A program made the position numbers and the translations under genes. The notes beneath the pieces were generated by a model that was not told where the DNA came from, did not search any database, and was given only the letters and a program-made list of their open reading frames with translations. DNA of 64,000 bases from contig JAJGBQ010000002.1 in the NCBI GenBank assembly GCA_022457065.1, forward strand, positions 5,270,001 to 5,334,000, given 5' to 3'. This stretch comes from Curvularia sp. ZM96 (Eukaryota > Ascomycota > Dothideomycetes > Pleosporales > Pleosporaceae). Positions 1 through 13,176 of the stretch are shown here, piece by piece; position 1 is the first letter of the stretch, and the number at the start of each line of letters is the position of its first letter.

Positions 1-1258
1 TATCTATAACTTTAATAAGACTAGCTTTATAATAGGCAAGATTTTATTATAGTTAGTTATTATAGACTTAGAGAGTTCTAGTAAAAAGAAGCGGGTATAG
101 CTAGGTAACTATAAGTAGGTTACTATAATCTAAGGCGTAGGCGCGTTAGGTCGCTAGCTACTACCCTTTGTTATCTTTATAGGTAAGGTGCTTATCAACG
201 TCTAGTTTAAAAATCTACCTACTAACTAGGTCCTTAAAGTTAGTTCTAATAGCTAGACGAATAATTAGCTTACTCTTACGTAGTTAAAGTACTTTAATAC
301 CTATATAAAGAGGCAGACTATAAGTAGGTATTAACTACTTATTATTAATAGCTATAAGAGCTACTACTCTATTAATTTTTAAGATCTTTATAAGGAGAAG
401 AATATTATTCTTCTCTATATACCTACGTACTCGTCTTATCTATTATAGCCTCTTAATATCGTCTACTTCTCGCCGTTAAAGCGTAAGTATGGCGACTTAA
501 TTTTAGGCTTAGCACGTAACCGCACTAGCTATATTAGTAAGAAGACCTTTCTACTAGCCTTTAAGGCTACTTTTAAGTAGTCTATTATAAAGAATAATAT
601 CTAAGCTAGCTTTAGAGGCGCTAGTCTAGTCCTATATAACTTATAGACTATACTATCTAAGCTTAACGTAGTAGTATAGACACTATATTAACCGCTATAA
701 TAGGTGGCTACCTAGCAGGCGTAGACACTACGTAACGCGCGCGAGGTCGAGGCTTAAATTAGTCTTATTTAATAGAGCGTAAGAAAGCGCTATAGGTCTT
801 CTACTAATTTACTTACTAAGTAGATTGCGTAGTTAAGTAAGAGGACTTAGCAAATAGTATATAAAATAACGCTTATAATAGAAAAAATAAGTACTCTTTA
901 AGTAGCTCTAGACGAATTAAATAAGCATAAGAGCTATAAGTGGCGATACGTATAGATAGAAGAGACTCTTACTATAGGCGACGTATAAGAAGTATTAGCT
1001 AAATAGATAGGTAGTAGTCGTGGCGATAGTAAGAGCGCGTTAAAGAGGGTGCGAGAAGAGAGGCGGTACGGGCGTTATAAGTAGACTAGACATAACGCTT
1101 ATACCTGCGTAGTTAAGATAGATAGTGTAAGTAATAGTAGTAATTCTAATAATTAATTTAGTATACTACGATAGTTTATTGACTATAATAAGAGTGCGTA
1201 ATAACGCCTTGAAGTTGACGCGCTAGTGTAAAGCGGCGCGCTCGCTTATGAACCACGT
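1..1258 (+). mobile_element. RIP-degraded pogo/Fot1-like transposon, 5' end outside the window
   Basis: The segment aligns base by base with the younger element at 31477-33322, starting at the first catalytic region (TATCTATAACTTTAATAAGA against the intact NFDETGF codons) and running through the zinc-knuckle C-terminus. Almost every difference is C to T or G to A in a CpA/TpG context, so the frame is full of stops. The right end keeps the terminal motif GTGAACCACGT at 1248-1258, followed by a TA at 1259-1260, as expected for TA-duplicating pogo/Fot1 elements. One of the two subterminal repeat units present in the 19857-21703 copy is missing here. It is a dead relic. Confidence 0.9.
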
Positions 1259-1444
1259 TAATAGAAATATACCTAGTATAACGACTAGTTACTATATCTA
1301 TAAAGTAACGAAGATTCTTTTCTTTATAGCGCTTATACTAGAAAGTTATCTTTAAACCCTACTCTTTTATACAATTAGTATAGGCGCGACGTTAGAAAGT
1401 CGAGTTCTAAGCACGAACGCAACAAGAAGGCTAAACCTTAGATA

Positions 1445-2320
1445 ACGTACCTCACGGGTTCGCCGGCCACACGGGTTCGCCAGCCACTTTTGCCAAGACC
1501 CTACTAAAACTACTATATTATAGTCTAAAACAGTCTACTTTAGACCTATATAGCGTAAAGAAATATATAATATTATTCTAAGTCTACTTCTAGTACCTAC
1601 TTGTACGTTCGCGCGTTATGCCCTATCCTATTATACTATCTATACCGCCTTTAAGATAGTTTACTCTCTTTAGCGCGTTTCTACTTCTTTAACGTCTTCC
1701 TATTACTACGTATACTAAAGTTCTAGAGAGTGGCTAAGCGCTCTCTATCTTTAACTATTAAGGTCCTCTCTATCTAAACTCGTTTTCTTTTATGCGATTT
1801 TCGTTACGTAGTAGCTGCGTTAGCTACTTTAAGCTTAGTAATTTACTTTTACGCTAACACTAACTTATACGCGATAATAGCTACCCTCTTTAAGACCTTT
1901 TTAAAGGCCTCTACTATAGACGTTAGTGAACTATCTATATACTTTTAAATTCTCTACTTTACTAGCGTTAATTACGACTCTAATTCTAGAGTATTACTAG
2001 AGGTTTACGACATCTAGGGCTAGTTATAGGTAGGTAGAGGTGATAGAGTGCGTAACTAAACATTAAGGGTAGATATAACCCGTTCTAGGTTAAATAGAAC
2101 TAATCTAGCGCCTTAAAAGCCTTCTTAGACGTTACTAGCCGTAAATAATGCGTTAAAAGTCTACTTAAAGTAAAAAAGAAACTCTTGTTTTGTAATGTAA
2201 CTAATCTAGGTGCGTATAAGCGATTCGACTTAGCGCCTATAGGCCTACTTTAAAGAGGCAAAATAGTCTATATTAAGAGGCTATAAGAGATAAGACGAGT
2301 GTGGAGGTATATAAATAGGT
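1445..2320 (-). mobile_element. Truncated RIP-degraded pogo-like element, second family
   Basis: Starts at a TA (1443-1444) followed by ACGTACCTCACGGGTT, the terminal inverted repeat also found at both ends of the 30918-34628 element. The following sequence matches the reverse complement of 33760-34628: the C-terminal half of the transposase, including the region of a degraded CX2CX4HX4C knuckle. Similarity ends near 2320, so only about half of the element remains. The frame is stopped many times in the RIP manner. Confidence 0.85.
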
Positions 2321-4969
2321 ATATGTGTGAGAGTGGAACCGCATCCGGAAATAGAGGCTTCTAAAGCGGGAAATGGAGGCTCGCTTGGCCACTTGCTACT
2401 TTTATTTAGCCCGTGCGCTAACCCTATTAGATATAACCACACTTCCCTCGCCGTCCTACTCACCTCCCACTATCGTCCCTTTCCTCTCTCTACTTCACTC
2501 CCTCCTATTAGTCGCTCGGACTAAATCCGTAAGGCATTTTCGTTCCCTTAGAAATTATGCAATCGCTGCACTACCTAGCTGTGCTATCTACCTTACCCCC
2601 TCCTTTAGGATCCACGATTAAGCTACTACGCTATGTCCTTTGCCAGACCCTCTTAACACGTTTTTCTCAACCACCTTGCTAGCAGTTCTATCTCTACCTG
2701 AGATTTAACCACTCCAACTCTCTCGCCTGTCTAATAGTAAGAGATCTTTGTATTAGGGCTTTTATAAACAGTTTACAACTATTCCTTAACTTTCGCCCTC
2801 TCGAAAGTTAATATCCCTCCTAGTCTACTTATTCTCAATCTACTACATTATCAATCACGCGGATTAGCAATAAAGGGGCCTCGGACGCCCTAATTACGTC
2901 TTAACACGAAGCACTAAGCCAGTAAAACTCTAGCTAGACACCTAGCGAGATTACGTTGGCATGTAGCCTTAGAGAAGTAATTAGTTTTAAACCGTCTAAG
3001 TATTACTACAAGCCTAGTTTTACTAAAAAGTTACGCTAGAAAAGCCGCAGCTAGAGTCCTACCTACTACTTAGCCATGCAGATAGTAGTTAGGCATATAC
3101 TTCCTGAGACTACGTTAAAACACAGATTAATAGAGTCTAAGTCCACGCGACTACCTACATTATAGCAGTGTCCTATTCTGGCGTTATATACTAGAGGTAG
3201 TAAAGGCTAGAGCGGGCGTTTAGCACAGCTTAGGCGCCAACCTCCCTACACTGTGTGGCTCACGCCGCCTAAAGCCTGACGTCTAGAGTCTGAACACGGA
3301 TTTAAGCCCGTATCTAGGTTTTAGAGTAGCCGACGAGTTGAAAAAATCTAGGTTAGAATCTCCCTAATTAGTAGACGGGCTCTAATAGAAAAGGGCCGGC
3401 GCTACCCGTAGCATAGCCTGAAGCCTAGGAACATATATTATACTTCCTCATTTCTAGTATTAGTATTGGTGGGAGATTTAGTTACGTTTCTATCTAAGAA
3501 GAAAGGGGTTTCATGCGAAGGCTGCATCGCCGCTAACATTTCGTAGCCGCATAATACATTTAGGTACACGGCGCGAAGCTGGTTCGACTCTAGCCTAATA
3601 TGCTGCTGGCAAGAGTGCACAGTTTCGAGCACGGTCTTATACGGGCTACTGTCTAATAGGCGCTAAATGTTATTCTAGAGGGCTCTCCGAAAGGATCTAC
3701 ATTATAAGAGAGACCTTAAGCGTGGTATCTTTGCCTATTTAAACCTCTGCGTCTCCTCTTTCCTTGTAGCGCCAGCACGCCTTCGAGCCACAACAGTAGC
3801 GATGACATTATTCTCTAGTACTTTTTCTATACCTCACACATAAGATTCTCTTTAAATTATATAGTATAGTAGGCCTCTAAAGCCTAAGTAAACATCTCGT
3901 TAGAACCTCTTAAAGACCCTATCAAGTAAAGACAGTCTAAAATCGAATACTAAATTAGAGAATAAAGAGAATCTTGTACCTATGTTAGACGGAGTCGAAG
4001 TTATTAACTTAACATACTTAGGTAGGCATCCCTATAGCTAGCGAAGCCATACTATGCTTATTCTAGCGTTCTATAATAACTAATACAAACATAGTTAGAG
4101 AAGGTAACAGCAAGATTAGCGGTAGCAGAGGTAGAGAAGATAATAATGTGAGCAGTTACGACGATTTTGCGCCCTAGAACAAAAGTAAAGGTAAAGAGTT
4201 TAAGCGAAACTTTCAAGAAGGCATAGAGGACGAGAGCTCAAATTAGCTAGCTCCTTCTAAAAATATTAGTCAAGGTAAGTGTCTAGGTGCGATCGTAATA
4301 GTAGCTCTTATATACTATTTCTAATATTACGTAGAAAATATAGTCGTTATCGAAGATAGTTAGCCTAGCTTAGATACATACGAGGGCGACTTGCACGAAA
4401 ATAATATAGGTACGCAGATAGGCAATCAGCTTAAAGTTTTAAGCATTATAGCTCTAGATCTTCGCGGTAAGGAGTGTCCTATAGACATAGAGAATATTAT
4501 CGACTCTAATATAGTTAGAAAAGAAAAGACTTAAATAAGTAGGTTCCCACGTCGCAAACTTCTATTAACGCTGCTAATAAGCTTAGCGAAGATGAATGTC
4601 GAATAATTAACGCAAGGTAACCCTCCTACAATTAAAAATACGAGTAGTAGTAGTAGTAGCAATACTAATAGCGATTATAATAATTGCGATAATTAGACTA
4701 CGTAGCTAACCCGCAAGCGGAAACGCTTCCCGCTAACTAAGTAGTACATTCGATCGTTAAACACGATATCGAAGTAGCGCCTTAAGCATAATATGCGCCT
4801 AGCGAAGCGGCGAAAGCTACCTCTCTCTAGTAGTAGGCAGCTCTCTAACCGTCCTTTAGCCTTAAAACCTCTTTTAGGACTACTATATAGCGGATACGAT
4901 ACTAAAATCTGCTATAGCGATAATAGTAGCGATAATAGTAGTGAACATCGCTCGTATAAGCATAAGCGG
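2321..4969. other. AT-rich intergenic stretch, no gene recognised
   Basis: Mostly RIP-like sequence rich in TA with few CA/TG dinucleotides. A short stretch around 2330-2640 is less mutated but gives only overlapping short frames with no family resemblance. A GTA/GTAGTA microsatellite-like run sits near 4640. I see no coding signal that I can name upstream of the chromodomain relic. Confidence 0.5.
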
Positions 4970-5235
4970 AAGCGCATTTAGGACACTACGAACGACAACG
5001 ACGATAACGATGACGACGAATATAAGGTAGAGAAGATTCTTAATGCCCGTGTCTATCGTAGAAAGCTATAGTACCGTGTTAAATAGCTAGGATATAAGAA
5101 GGATCTAGAGTAGTATAATACGTCTAACTTTAAGAATAGCCTATATAGACTCTAGAATTTTCATACAGCTAATTCTTTATACCTAGACCCTCTAAGAAGG
5201 TTAGAGATGTAGGTATAGTGCTAGAAGAAGGACGG
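4970..5235 (+). pseudogene. RIP-killed chromodomain protein relic
   Basis: One frame starting at the acidic run near 4985 reads DDDEYKVEKILNARVYRRKL, then a stop where Gln is expected, YRVK, a stop where Trp is expected, LGY, then another stop at the second Trp. This is the chromodomain pattern Y-x-V-E-K-I-L ... Y-x-V-K-W-x-G-Y ... E-W-x-P. The aromatic-cage Trp codons have become TAG, the typical RIP product. Chromodomains bind methylated histone tails. In fungi they occur in heterochromatin proteins and at the integrase end of some Ty3/gypsy elements. Here no integrase is visible upstream, so the parent type is open. The flanking acidic stretch is part of the same frame. Confidence 0.75.
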
Positions 5236-5397
5236 AGATGCGGGTAATCATCCTAATAATAATAAGCCTAAAGAACTAAACAACTAGGTAGGATACTGTT
5301 AGTAGACTAGCGTTTTAGACTTAGGATCGTTCTATTTTCTTACTTCTTCTTACTAATTACATAACTTTACCACTTAATAGACTTAATTTATCTTTAT

Positions 5398-5600
5398 CGC
5401 TCTATAAAAAACCTAATAGCCTTAAGGACTCGCATAGCCTTTAATATGTCTTTTCTATAATTAAGATAAACCGCTCCTACTAGTGCTTTAACTGTTAACG
5501 CAGCAGTCTCCTGCGGTACCTAACCTAGTTAGGATGAATTTTTAGTAATGTAATTTAATATTCCACTCCTCTATGCTATCTAGTTTAATCTTGCGTTCCT
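5398..5600 (+). repeat. Dispersed repeat, copy 1 (partner 12966-13176)
   Basis: About 200 bp align colinearly with 12966-13176. Shared blocks include AAAAACCTAATAG, AGTGCTTTAAC, GTTAACGCAG and TTTAGTAATGTAATTTAATA. The differences are mostly transitions. Both copies are RIP-affected. The parent element is not recognised. Confidence 0.75.
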
Positions 5601-8600
5601 ACATAACGTTTATCCACGCGTAATTACGATATTAATGACCTAGAGTAGTTAACTAAAGGGTTATGCTTTACAAGAAGCAACGTATATTTATAGGATTATA
5701 AAAGTACAGCAAAAGACCTCTATAGGAGTAAGAAAAAAGTTAATATTTAAAAGAGAAATAACGTTAGTAATAATAGAGTACTATAGTAGTTGCTAATGCT
5801 ACAAAGCGGAGTAGTATATATATAAGATTCTAAAACTAGCGCTAATAGTAGAGGTTCGTGGCGCGGCAGACGCAGCGAGATTAATTAGTTAAATGCTTAA
5901 TTAGCTAGATTAAGGTTTGCTACTTTCGCCACTAATCCGTTACGTTATCTCTCTACAATAATTCGTTATAAAAAGCTGTAAGCGCTACACCCTCTAGCCT
6001 ACTACTAACAATTATAGGTAGTGCGCAATATTTATCGTTATAGCTACATCTCTAACGTACCTAGCTCTTACTTACACCCTAGTATCTACTTCTATTAAAT
6101 TATTACGCGAGCTCCGCCTAACTAACTCGAGCTACCTCTAAAGGTACTTACTATTAATAGAGAGTAGGAGTAGACCTAGCGCTAAAGTAGCTACCCCTCG
6201 GCTTAGGCGGCCTAATTAGTAGACTATTCTCCTAAAGCCTCCCTATATTCGTTCTAAGATAGTAGATAAGACAGTAAGTACTATACTTCTACGAGTTAGC
6301 ATTATAACGCTAATTAAACGTGTAGTATAATAGATACTAGAAGCGCAGTATATATAATCTTTAAACTAATAATCTTTACGTCCTAACCTACTAGTAGCTT
6401 CGTGTAGACATTATGTGTAAGCTAACATGTATAGAAACGAAATGCTCTAGGACTAGACCGCGCTACATCGACGGCAGAGTGTAGAATTTAAAATATTCTT
6501 ACGATAAAAAGCGTAGAGATCGCTTAAAAGAGTTTATTAATCTAATTATTATTATCTACGTTATCTTACTTTATATAGAGCGTTATAGAGGAACTAGACC
6601 TTAACTACGCTATTAAACGGTGTTAGCGTTAATCTTAAGAAAAGTAGGAAGAGAATCGAGGACGCTCTCAAAGATTTTAAGGACGACACACCTCTTACGC
6701 CTTCCGTGCTAATAAAGTTAATTAGTAAACGTCTAAGGCGGGTATTATATTTTAATAAATAGGATAATAATAGTTCTAACTCTAGAGAAGCCTAGACCGC
6801 AGCGTTAGTTAGATCTATTAAAGAACTAGATTTCTTAGAAGGAGATTAACTACAAAACGAAGACGTAAGTAAAACAGGCTATATAGGCCGTAACTTCTAG
6901 GTCTAGTAGTTACAGAGCCCTTAGAGAAAACTAAGACAGTCTGAAGAGGAAGAGTCTATGTCGTGGAGGCAGCTAATAATAGTAAAAGAGGAGGACTTTA
7001 ACTGTCTTAGCTTTAAACTTAGTTACTGTTGCAAACTCTAGAGGGCGATAGCCACTATAGATAGCTACCCGTAGTTAGAACCTCTACTATTATATAGAGT
7101 AAAAACTACTTAGGTTAACTCTACTTTAGTAAGGGATATGCTCTTCTTCTCTAGTCGCCTTAAGAATTAGTCTATATTCCTAATAACTAAGAAAAGTAAG
7201 CACCTATAAAAAGTACTTATATTCTAATGCGCATAGGCCGAAAAGGGCTATTATTTAGGTATTAAATAATCTTAGTTCTCTCTATAGTGTAATATATAGT
7301 AGGCTATTATAGCTATTAATTAAGAAAGGGTATCTAGCTAAATTGTTAGAGCCTATTAAGGTAAGATATTTAATTATTAGTATTAATACTGCGACTAAGC
7401 CTAGTTTATTAATACTAGAACCTCTCGCCTGTTAAATGCGCGTTGTGGAGAAAGCGAAGAAGATTAGGCTAAACGTTAAGCTTTACCGCGCTTTAGGACT
7501 TCCGCTAAAGTTCTAGAAAGCGCCTTAAACGACTATAGAGTATATATAAGAGTAGGTGTTATTATTAAAGTCTTTACTATAACGCTAAAAAGGCCGAAGT
7601 CGGTGATACCGGCGTAGAAACGGGAGCTTAAAGAGCGGGTCGGCAGGCTAATGTCTGCGTAATTCTAATAAATTTTGCTAATAAATTAGCTGTTTTAATA
7701 TAAGATACTTGTATGCCGAATTTTTAGCGCGTACTATTTAAATTTGCTAAATGAAATTAAATAACGTAGAGTAAGACTTAGTATCTGTTAAGGCTATAGA
7801 TATGCTAATTTAAAGCGTTTCGCTAGAGAATAGTTATTTCTAACTCTTCTAGCTAGTATACATATCTCTAGTGCCTAATTAATCGCATAATGTTCCGTGC
7901 CTTAAGAGTTTAGTATGTAGAATACTATAGTAATATAAAGGGACACTCTAGCGCCTCTAACGCATTATTAAACGGTGGCCCCTAGGTATCCGCAATCCTC
8001 TCTAACTAAGGGTTATTCTAAGGCTTCTACTAAGTCTAATACTTGTCTAGGATCTATTAGCTTACCTCTTTTCTCTTATGTAGTATACTCTATTACTAGT
8101 ATCTTATAATCTATAGGTCTCTATTTCTATCTAGTAAAAACGAGGCTGTTTATATCTTCTAATATTAAGCCGCACAATCTAATCGGCTACATTTTAACAC
8201 TACTTTATCCTAATTAATGCCTAAGTGAGCGCCGTTATGCTATAGGTTAATTCTAGACTTGTAAATTATTCGAGAGGTTTCTCTATCTACCGCTAAACAT
8301 CCTATGCGAATAGATCTTAAGTAAGTAAAGCTTAAAGAGAGCTGTTCTTCTCTATAACTTTGGCGTTAGTAATTTGGGCTAATCTACTAGCTCTTACTAG
8401 TACTCTAAAAGAAAAGTTATAGGGTTCTTAAGCTTGCTATCTTAGGGAAGAAGCCTAGAAAGGTCGATCGAGAGAGGCTAGAGTTAGTTTAAGACTTTAT
8501 ATTAGTTGTAGTAAAGCCTAGAATAACTATAGGTATTTTTTAAGTAGGCTAAAGATTCTATATTATCCGCACGGTCTTATACGCGGTCTTCCCTAAGTAA

Positions 8601-10810
8601 TAGAATCCTACCTTCGTGAGTAATAGATAGTAGCTATGTAAACTCCTAAAATAGTCGATTTAGGGAAGAATTAATAGAATTATCGTATTGCAAAGTATAG
8701 AAGAGTAGAGAAAATGTAGTTAATATGTTCCTAGGTTAATATATAAAGGACGAAGAGCAGATTGGGATACTAAAATCTGAACTCTACTTCTAAGGGTTAT
8801 GCGTCGCAGTAGTAGAGTAGAGATTATAAAGTCCTTCTTAATAGAGAGCTATAGACCCTAACGATATTAATATAAGTGAGCTAGAATATTCTAGACAAGC
8901 TAAGTTCGTTTCGTTTCGAGAATAAGCTGTTAGAGATGTTGTTCTTAACGAGAAGGAATATCTAGAAAGCCGTGGAAGACTTAGAATTAGGCTTAGCCCC
9001 TTCTAGTCGTGCTCTGCTATATAAGAACTTAGTTCTACTAAGCTAGGCTCTTTCTTTACCCGTTAGTCGCCGTATTTATGGGTACTGCTTAGCGCCACAG
9101 TCCTTATATAGGTTTCTAATCTAGAACGTATTCTTTCCATACCTATTATCTAATGTTAGTAAAATATTAATAATAAGAGGCTACCTAATAAACGATTGTA
9201 TAGTACTGCGTGTTTCGCCTTAAACCCCTTTAGGTACTTTTAATAAGTATTATACTTAGGAGATCCCTTGTACTCTACTAGTTCTACGTAGTATTTCTCT
9301 TTTCTAATCTTAGCTTAATATTAATAGGCTTCTTGAGCCTCTACTAGTAAAACTTGCTATTACTTACTAATAATTTTCGTAATCTCTATAAAAGATAATC
9401 CTTAGCTCTTTAGAGACTCCCTTATATCTATCTTTTATTAGTTCTAAAACGTGGATAGGGAAGAAGAGCTACTAACGGTTAGCGAAAATTATATAGGTAG
9501 ATAGAGGTCGCCTAGGTGCATGCTCGTCTAACTAGGTAAGGTTAGTAATATATTAGTAGTTTGCCTGACTGTAAGAAAGAAAGTAAGAATAGCGTGCCTA
9601 GCAACACGGACCTTAGAATATCGCGTATACTTTTATTTAGTGCGAACGATTAGAGGGCGGTAATTATAGACTAGACTACGCGATTTAGCAATCGCCCGCT
9701 AAAGTTTCTATTAATAGGTAAATTAGCGTAGTAATATTGTTAAAAGGATTGCTGTATATACCCTTCGATAACTAATCTTAATATTAAGAGAGTTTCTACT
9801 ATATATGTAAATTTCCTTTCTACTAAGCAATACTATAGCGACTTATAAGTCCGATTCTACTATATCTAATACCGTTTCCTAGGTATCGAAACCTTTGGCC
9901 ATAAGAATATCTAAATATTCTAATAGCCCTAATTGCTGTAATTCTTCTGCTAAGTTGGTTATGATAGAACGTGCGTAAAGGTTGAAAATAATAAAGGTTA
10001 AGTACTATAGTTAAAAGGCTAGTACGCTAGATAAATAGCTATTTAGTAGTTCTAGCTATAGTAATTAGATAGACCTAGTAGCTATTTATATATCTAGAGA
10101 CACACCCGTTAATAGAAGGGAGGGATATAAAGGGGAAGTACTATATTTAAATATTAATAAAAGGTGTTCGTGATTTTAGATACGCTATAGGGTTAAGAAG
10201 TATAATAACTAGCACTATAAGTAATTAAATCTATCTAAACGGATGCGCTAGTAATAGCGACGAGATCGTAAAGCGGTAGAAGAAATATTATAAGAAGAGG
10301 ATATATCTTAGAGGCTACTAGAATAATAAAAGGTAGGTAAAGTGCACAAGGGCGCTACTAATTAGACTAGAATAAGCGCACGTACTGTTGACTAAATGCT
10401 TTTAGGAGCGAATAAGCAAGCTATAATCCTTAAAGAGGCTAGAAAATAGTAGGCGTTTTTAGAGACAAGTGTAGGCGGGTTCTCCTAAAGATTGCTAGTA
10501 AATTAGCTAACTAAGAATAGGTCCGCGTCTAATGTGGTCTATACAGCCCTAAGCTAGTGAAGCGAAATAGGTAGGAAGATGATTTAGCAGTATTCTACTA
10601 GACTAGATACGTCCGACCCTCTTATACGTTAACATCTTAGCCACGAGATCGAGATCTTAAATAGGAGACTAGCTCCGTAATAAGCAAGCGACTAAATTTA
10701 TTCCTCCGCGGATATTACTAAGTAAGTAAAGCATAATCTAAACATAAGACTAACATATCCTCTCGGTAAGCAATACACGGGCCGTTTAGGCTCGTCGATA
10801 TTATTAGATG

Positions 10811-10833
10811 TTTTTTTTTTAGGGGGGGGGGGG
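10811..10833 (+). repeat. Homopolymer junction T10-A-G12
   Basis: Ten T, one A, then twelve G in the middle of AT-rich RIP sequence. It could be the scar of an element end or a polypurine-like tract, or an assembly error at a homopolymer. No flanking duplication is evident. Confidence 0.6.
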
Positions 10834-11089
10834 CTAGTATACTGTTAGTTACGACACGCATAAAATGCAACCTAATATAATATAAGTAACCGCGAATATA
10901 ATATAGACATAATATAAAGGTGATATTAGGTAGAGCCGAGTAACCTTATAAGAATATAGAGAAGACGCAAGCTAGAGAAGTAATTACTAATCTAATTAAA
11001 TAACTATGCCGCTTAACTAATAGTAGTTAGATATAGCAAGTTCTTAGAAATCTCTACATAATAATAGATAGTAATAGAAAATTCGTATC

Positions 11090-12060
11090 GAGAAATTAAC
11101 GAGATGTAGAAGCTGCTTAGGGCCGTTAGAAAGGCGCTACCTTTCTGTGCCCTACCCCGTAATACACGCGAGGCCTTATAATTACTTACTTAAACTTAAG
11201 CCTATAGAGCTATACATAATAGCTATTATTATAAGTTTTTCTAGTAGAGTGTTCTATAGACCTATGCGATAAAGTCTCTAGCTTTAAATTAATTATAAAG
11301 TATTGCGATTCTGCCGCTATAGGTCTTGTAGGTGCGCAGCTGCCATGCAGGCTTAGGTGTAATAACACTACTACGGGCACGCGTAGCACCACGATTCTGC
11401 TTCTTTCTAGGTGCTATAGACTATAATACCTTACGCTTACTCCTTTAGAGTAATTACAGAGCTTTCTTACAGTCTTTCTACTCCTTGTTAAGGCGTCGCT
11501 ACTCCTTGCGTGCATCGATCTCGCGGCGTTCTTGCTCGCTCTTCTTTCTCCGCTCCTCTTAGTCTCTTACACGCTACGTCTTCTTCTCTTTAGCTATCTT
11601 GTTATTATAGAGCTTATTAGTATACTTAAAATTCTTTATCTTAGCCTCTTTAAGCTTATCTATATATACTATTTCCTTTATAATGCGCTCGCGCCTACGA
11701 GCTTTACTAAACTATCGAGGCGAGTGTTATTATATACTACCCTAGTAGTCTAGCTTATACTTATTTAAATTAAGTACTTTACTCTTCTTATTCTGCTTCT
11801 TCTTAGCCTATAGAGCCTTAATTAGACCCTAATTCTTATTATAGAGTAGCTCATTTTAGATAGCTAAGTAGTGTATAGTTTACTAAAGGGCCTTCGCCTC
11901 GGGGAGCTTCTTATTCTTCACCACAGGGTCGAATTAAGCGATAATTTAGCGGTAGCCTGTACCTTCTAGCTACGCTAGAGGAGTAGCGGGAGCTTCTATA
12001 ACCTCTAGCTCCTTAGGCTTAAATTTGTAGAGGATCTTGTCGCGATTAAGTAGGGCCTAA
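11090..12060 (-). mobile_element. Relic of a pogo-like transposase C-terminal region
   Basis: On the minus strand the sequence encodes a long Lys/Arg/Glu/Ala-rich region whose antisense appears as Leu/Ser-rich frames on the plus strand. It resembles the basic coiled-coil tail of the transposase at 28551-30422 (runs of KE/RR/AARK type). Stops are frequent. Termini were not found. The assignment rests on composition and layout, not on catalytic motifs. Confidence 0.5.
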
Positions 12061-12965
12061 ACAGCACCACGTCTAGCGGCTGCAAAGTATGCGTACTATG
12101 TAGGGGAAATATTGCTATAAGGATGGACTACTAAAGGCCAGCCCTATATATACGTCAACTTTCGCCCTATCTTAAGAGACAACTTTGATTACTTAGCATT
12201 TCTTCCCTTATCTTTAGTAGAGAAATGCGGTTATGTTATAGTAGACGTGTGTGTAACCTCCCTAGATCACTACTAGTAGTTAGACTAATATATAAAGTCC
12301 CTCTCTTTAAGTCTAGATAATAGTCTAGGGTCGCTCTTAGAAAGGTATTTACATAGGTATACGTTCGAAACTCTTACTAATTAATATAGGCTCTAGCTAA
12401 GATTAGAGACTAATCTTAATTACAATAATTAGTAAGTGTGTGCTATTAATATGCGCGTCGAGAGTCTTAACATAACGATTAACCCTTCTAGAATATCTCG
12501 AATTACTTATCTAGTACTAAGTTAGCTACTTATCTACCCCGCATGTCGACAACTACGAAAGAAATAAAGAGAGAAGAATTAGGGGCCGCAAAATTATCCT
12601 TGATAAAGCGACTAAGAAGAGGATAATTAAGTAACGTCTACGACTACTACTACTACATAAAACGTAAGTGCGAGGCCCCTTTTCTCTATCGAAACTGTAA
12701 AAGGTGCGGTATTAAGTGCATTAAGTAGAAAAGAAAGTCGAAGTTTAGACTAATAACTACGTCTTACTTAATACCTACTACTATACTTAATCTATAGATT
12801 AGTTCTAGTATAGGGGTTAGTTAGATTTTCTATTAATACGTAGTGCGGGAATAGCACGTTTCTAGAGATGCGAAAAGACTAGAATGATCCTAAGTTAGGG
12901 TGGTTCTAGAAGTCTAGTTCTATAAATATGTAGCGGACTTTTAGAGTAAGTGTAATTTTCTAATT
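12061..12965. other. RIP-affected spacer
   Basis: No gene is recognised. A short frame begins at the ATG at 12543 (MSTTTKEIKREELGAAKLSL) and continues past RIP-type stops into a Cys-containing stretch, so a small gene relic is possible but cannot be named. Confidence 0.4.
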
Positions 12966-13176
12966 ACTCTATGAAAAACCTAATAGTCTCGAGGACTTAC
13001 ATGATCTTCGATATGTCCTTTCCATAGTCTAGATAAACTACTCCCACTAGTGCTTTAACCGTTAACGCAGTAGTCTTCTATAGTACTTAGCTTTATTAGC
13101 ATAGGATTTTAGTAATGTAATTTAATATTCTACTCCTCTAAGCTATTTAGTTTAACCTTATATTCCTACATAGATT
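12966..13176 (+). repeat. Dispersed repeat, copy 2 (partner 5398-5600)
   Basis: Same orientation as copy 1, with shared blocks over about 210 bp and mainly transition differences. Similarity stops sharply on both sides. The nature of the element is unknown. Confidence 0.75.

Larger units (their letters stand above)
5236..11080. other. RIP-degraded AT-rich block
   Basis: Nearly 6 kb with strong CpA/TpG loss, retained CpG and many stops in all frames. Apart from the repeat at 5398-5600 and the T10-A-G12 tract near 10811, I could not assign any part. Charged relic frames can be seen, for example near 10260-10400 on the plus strand, but no family motif survives. The block is probably made of old repeated elements. 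Confidence 0.5.
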
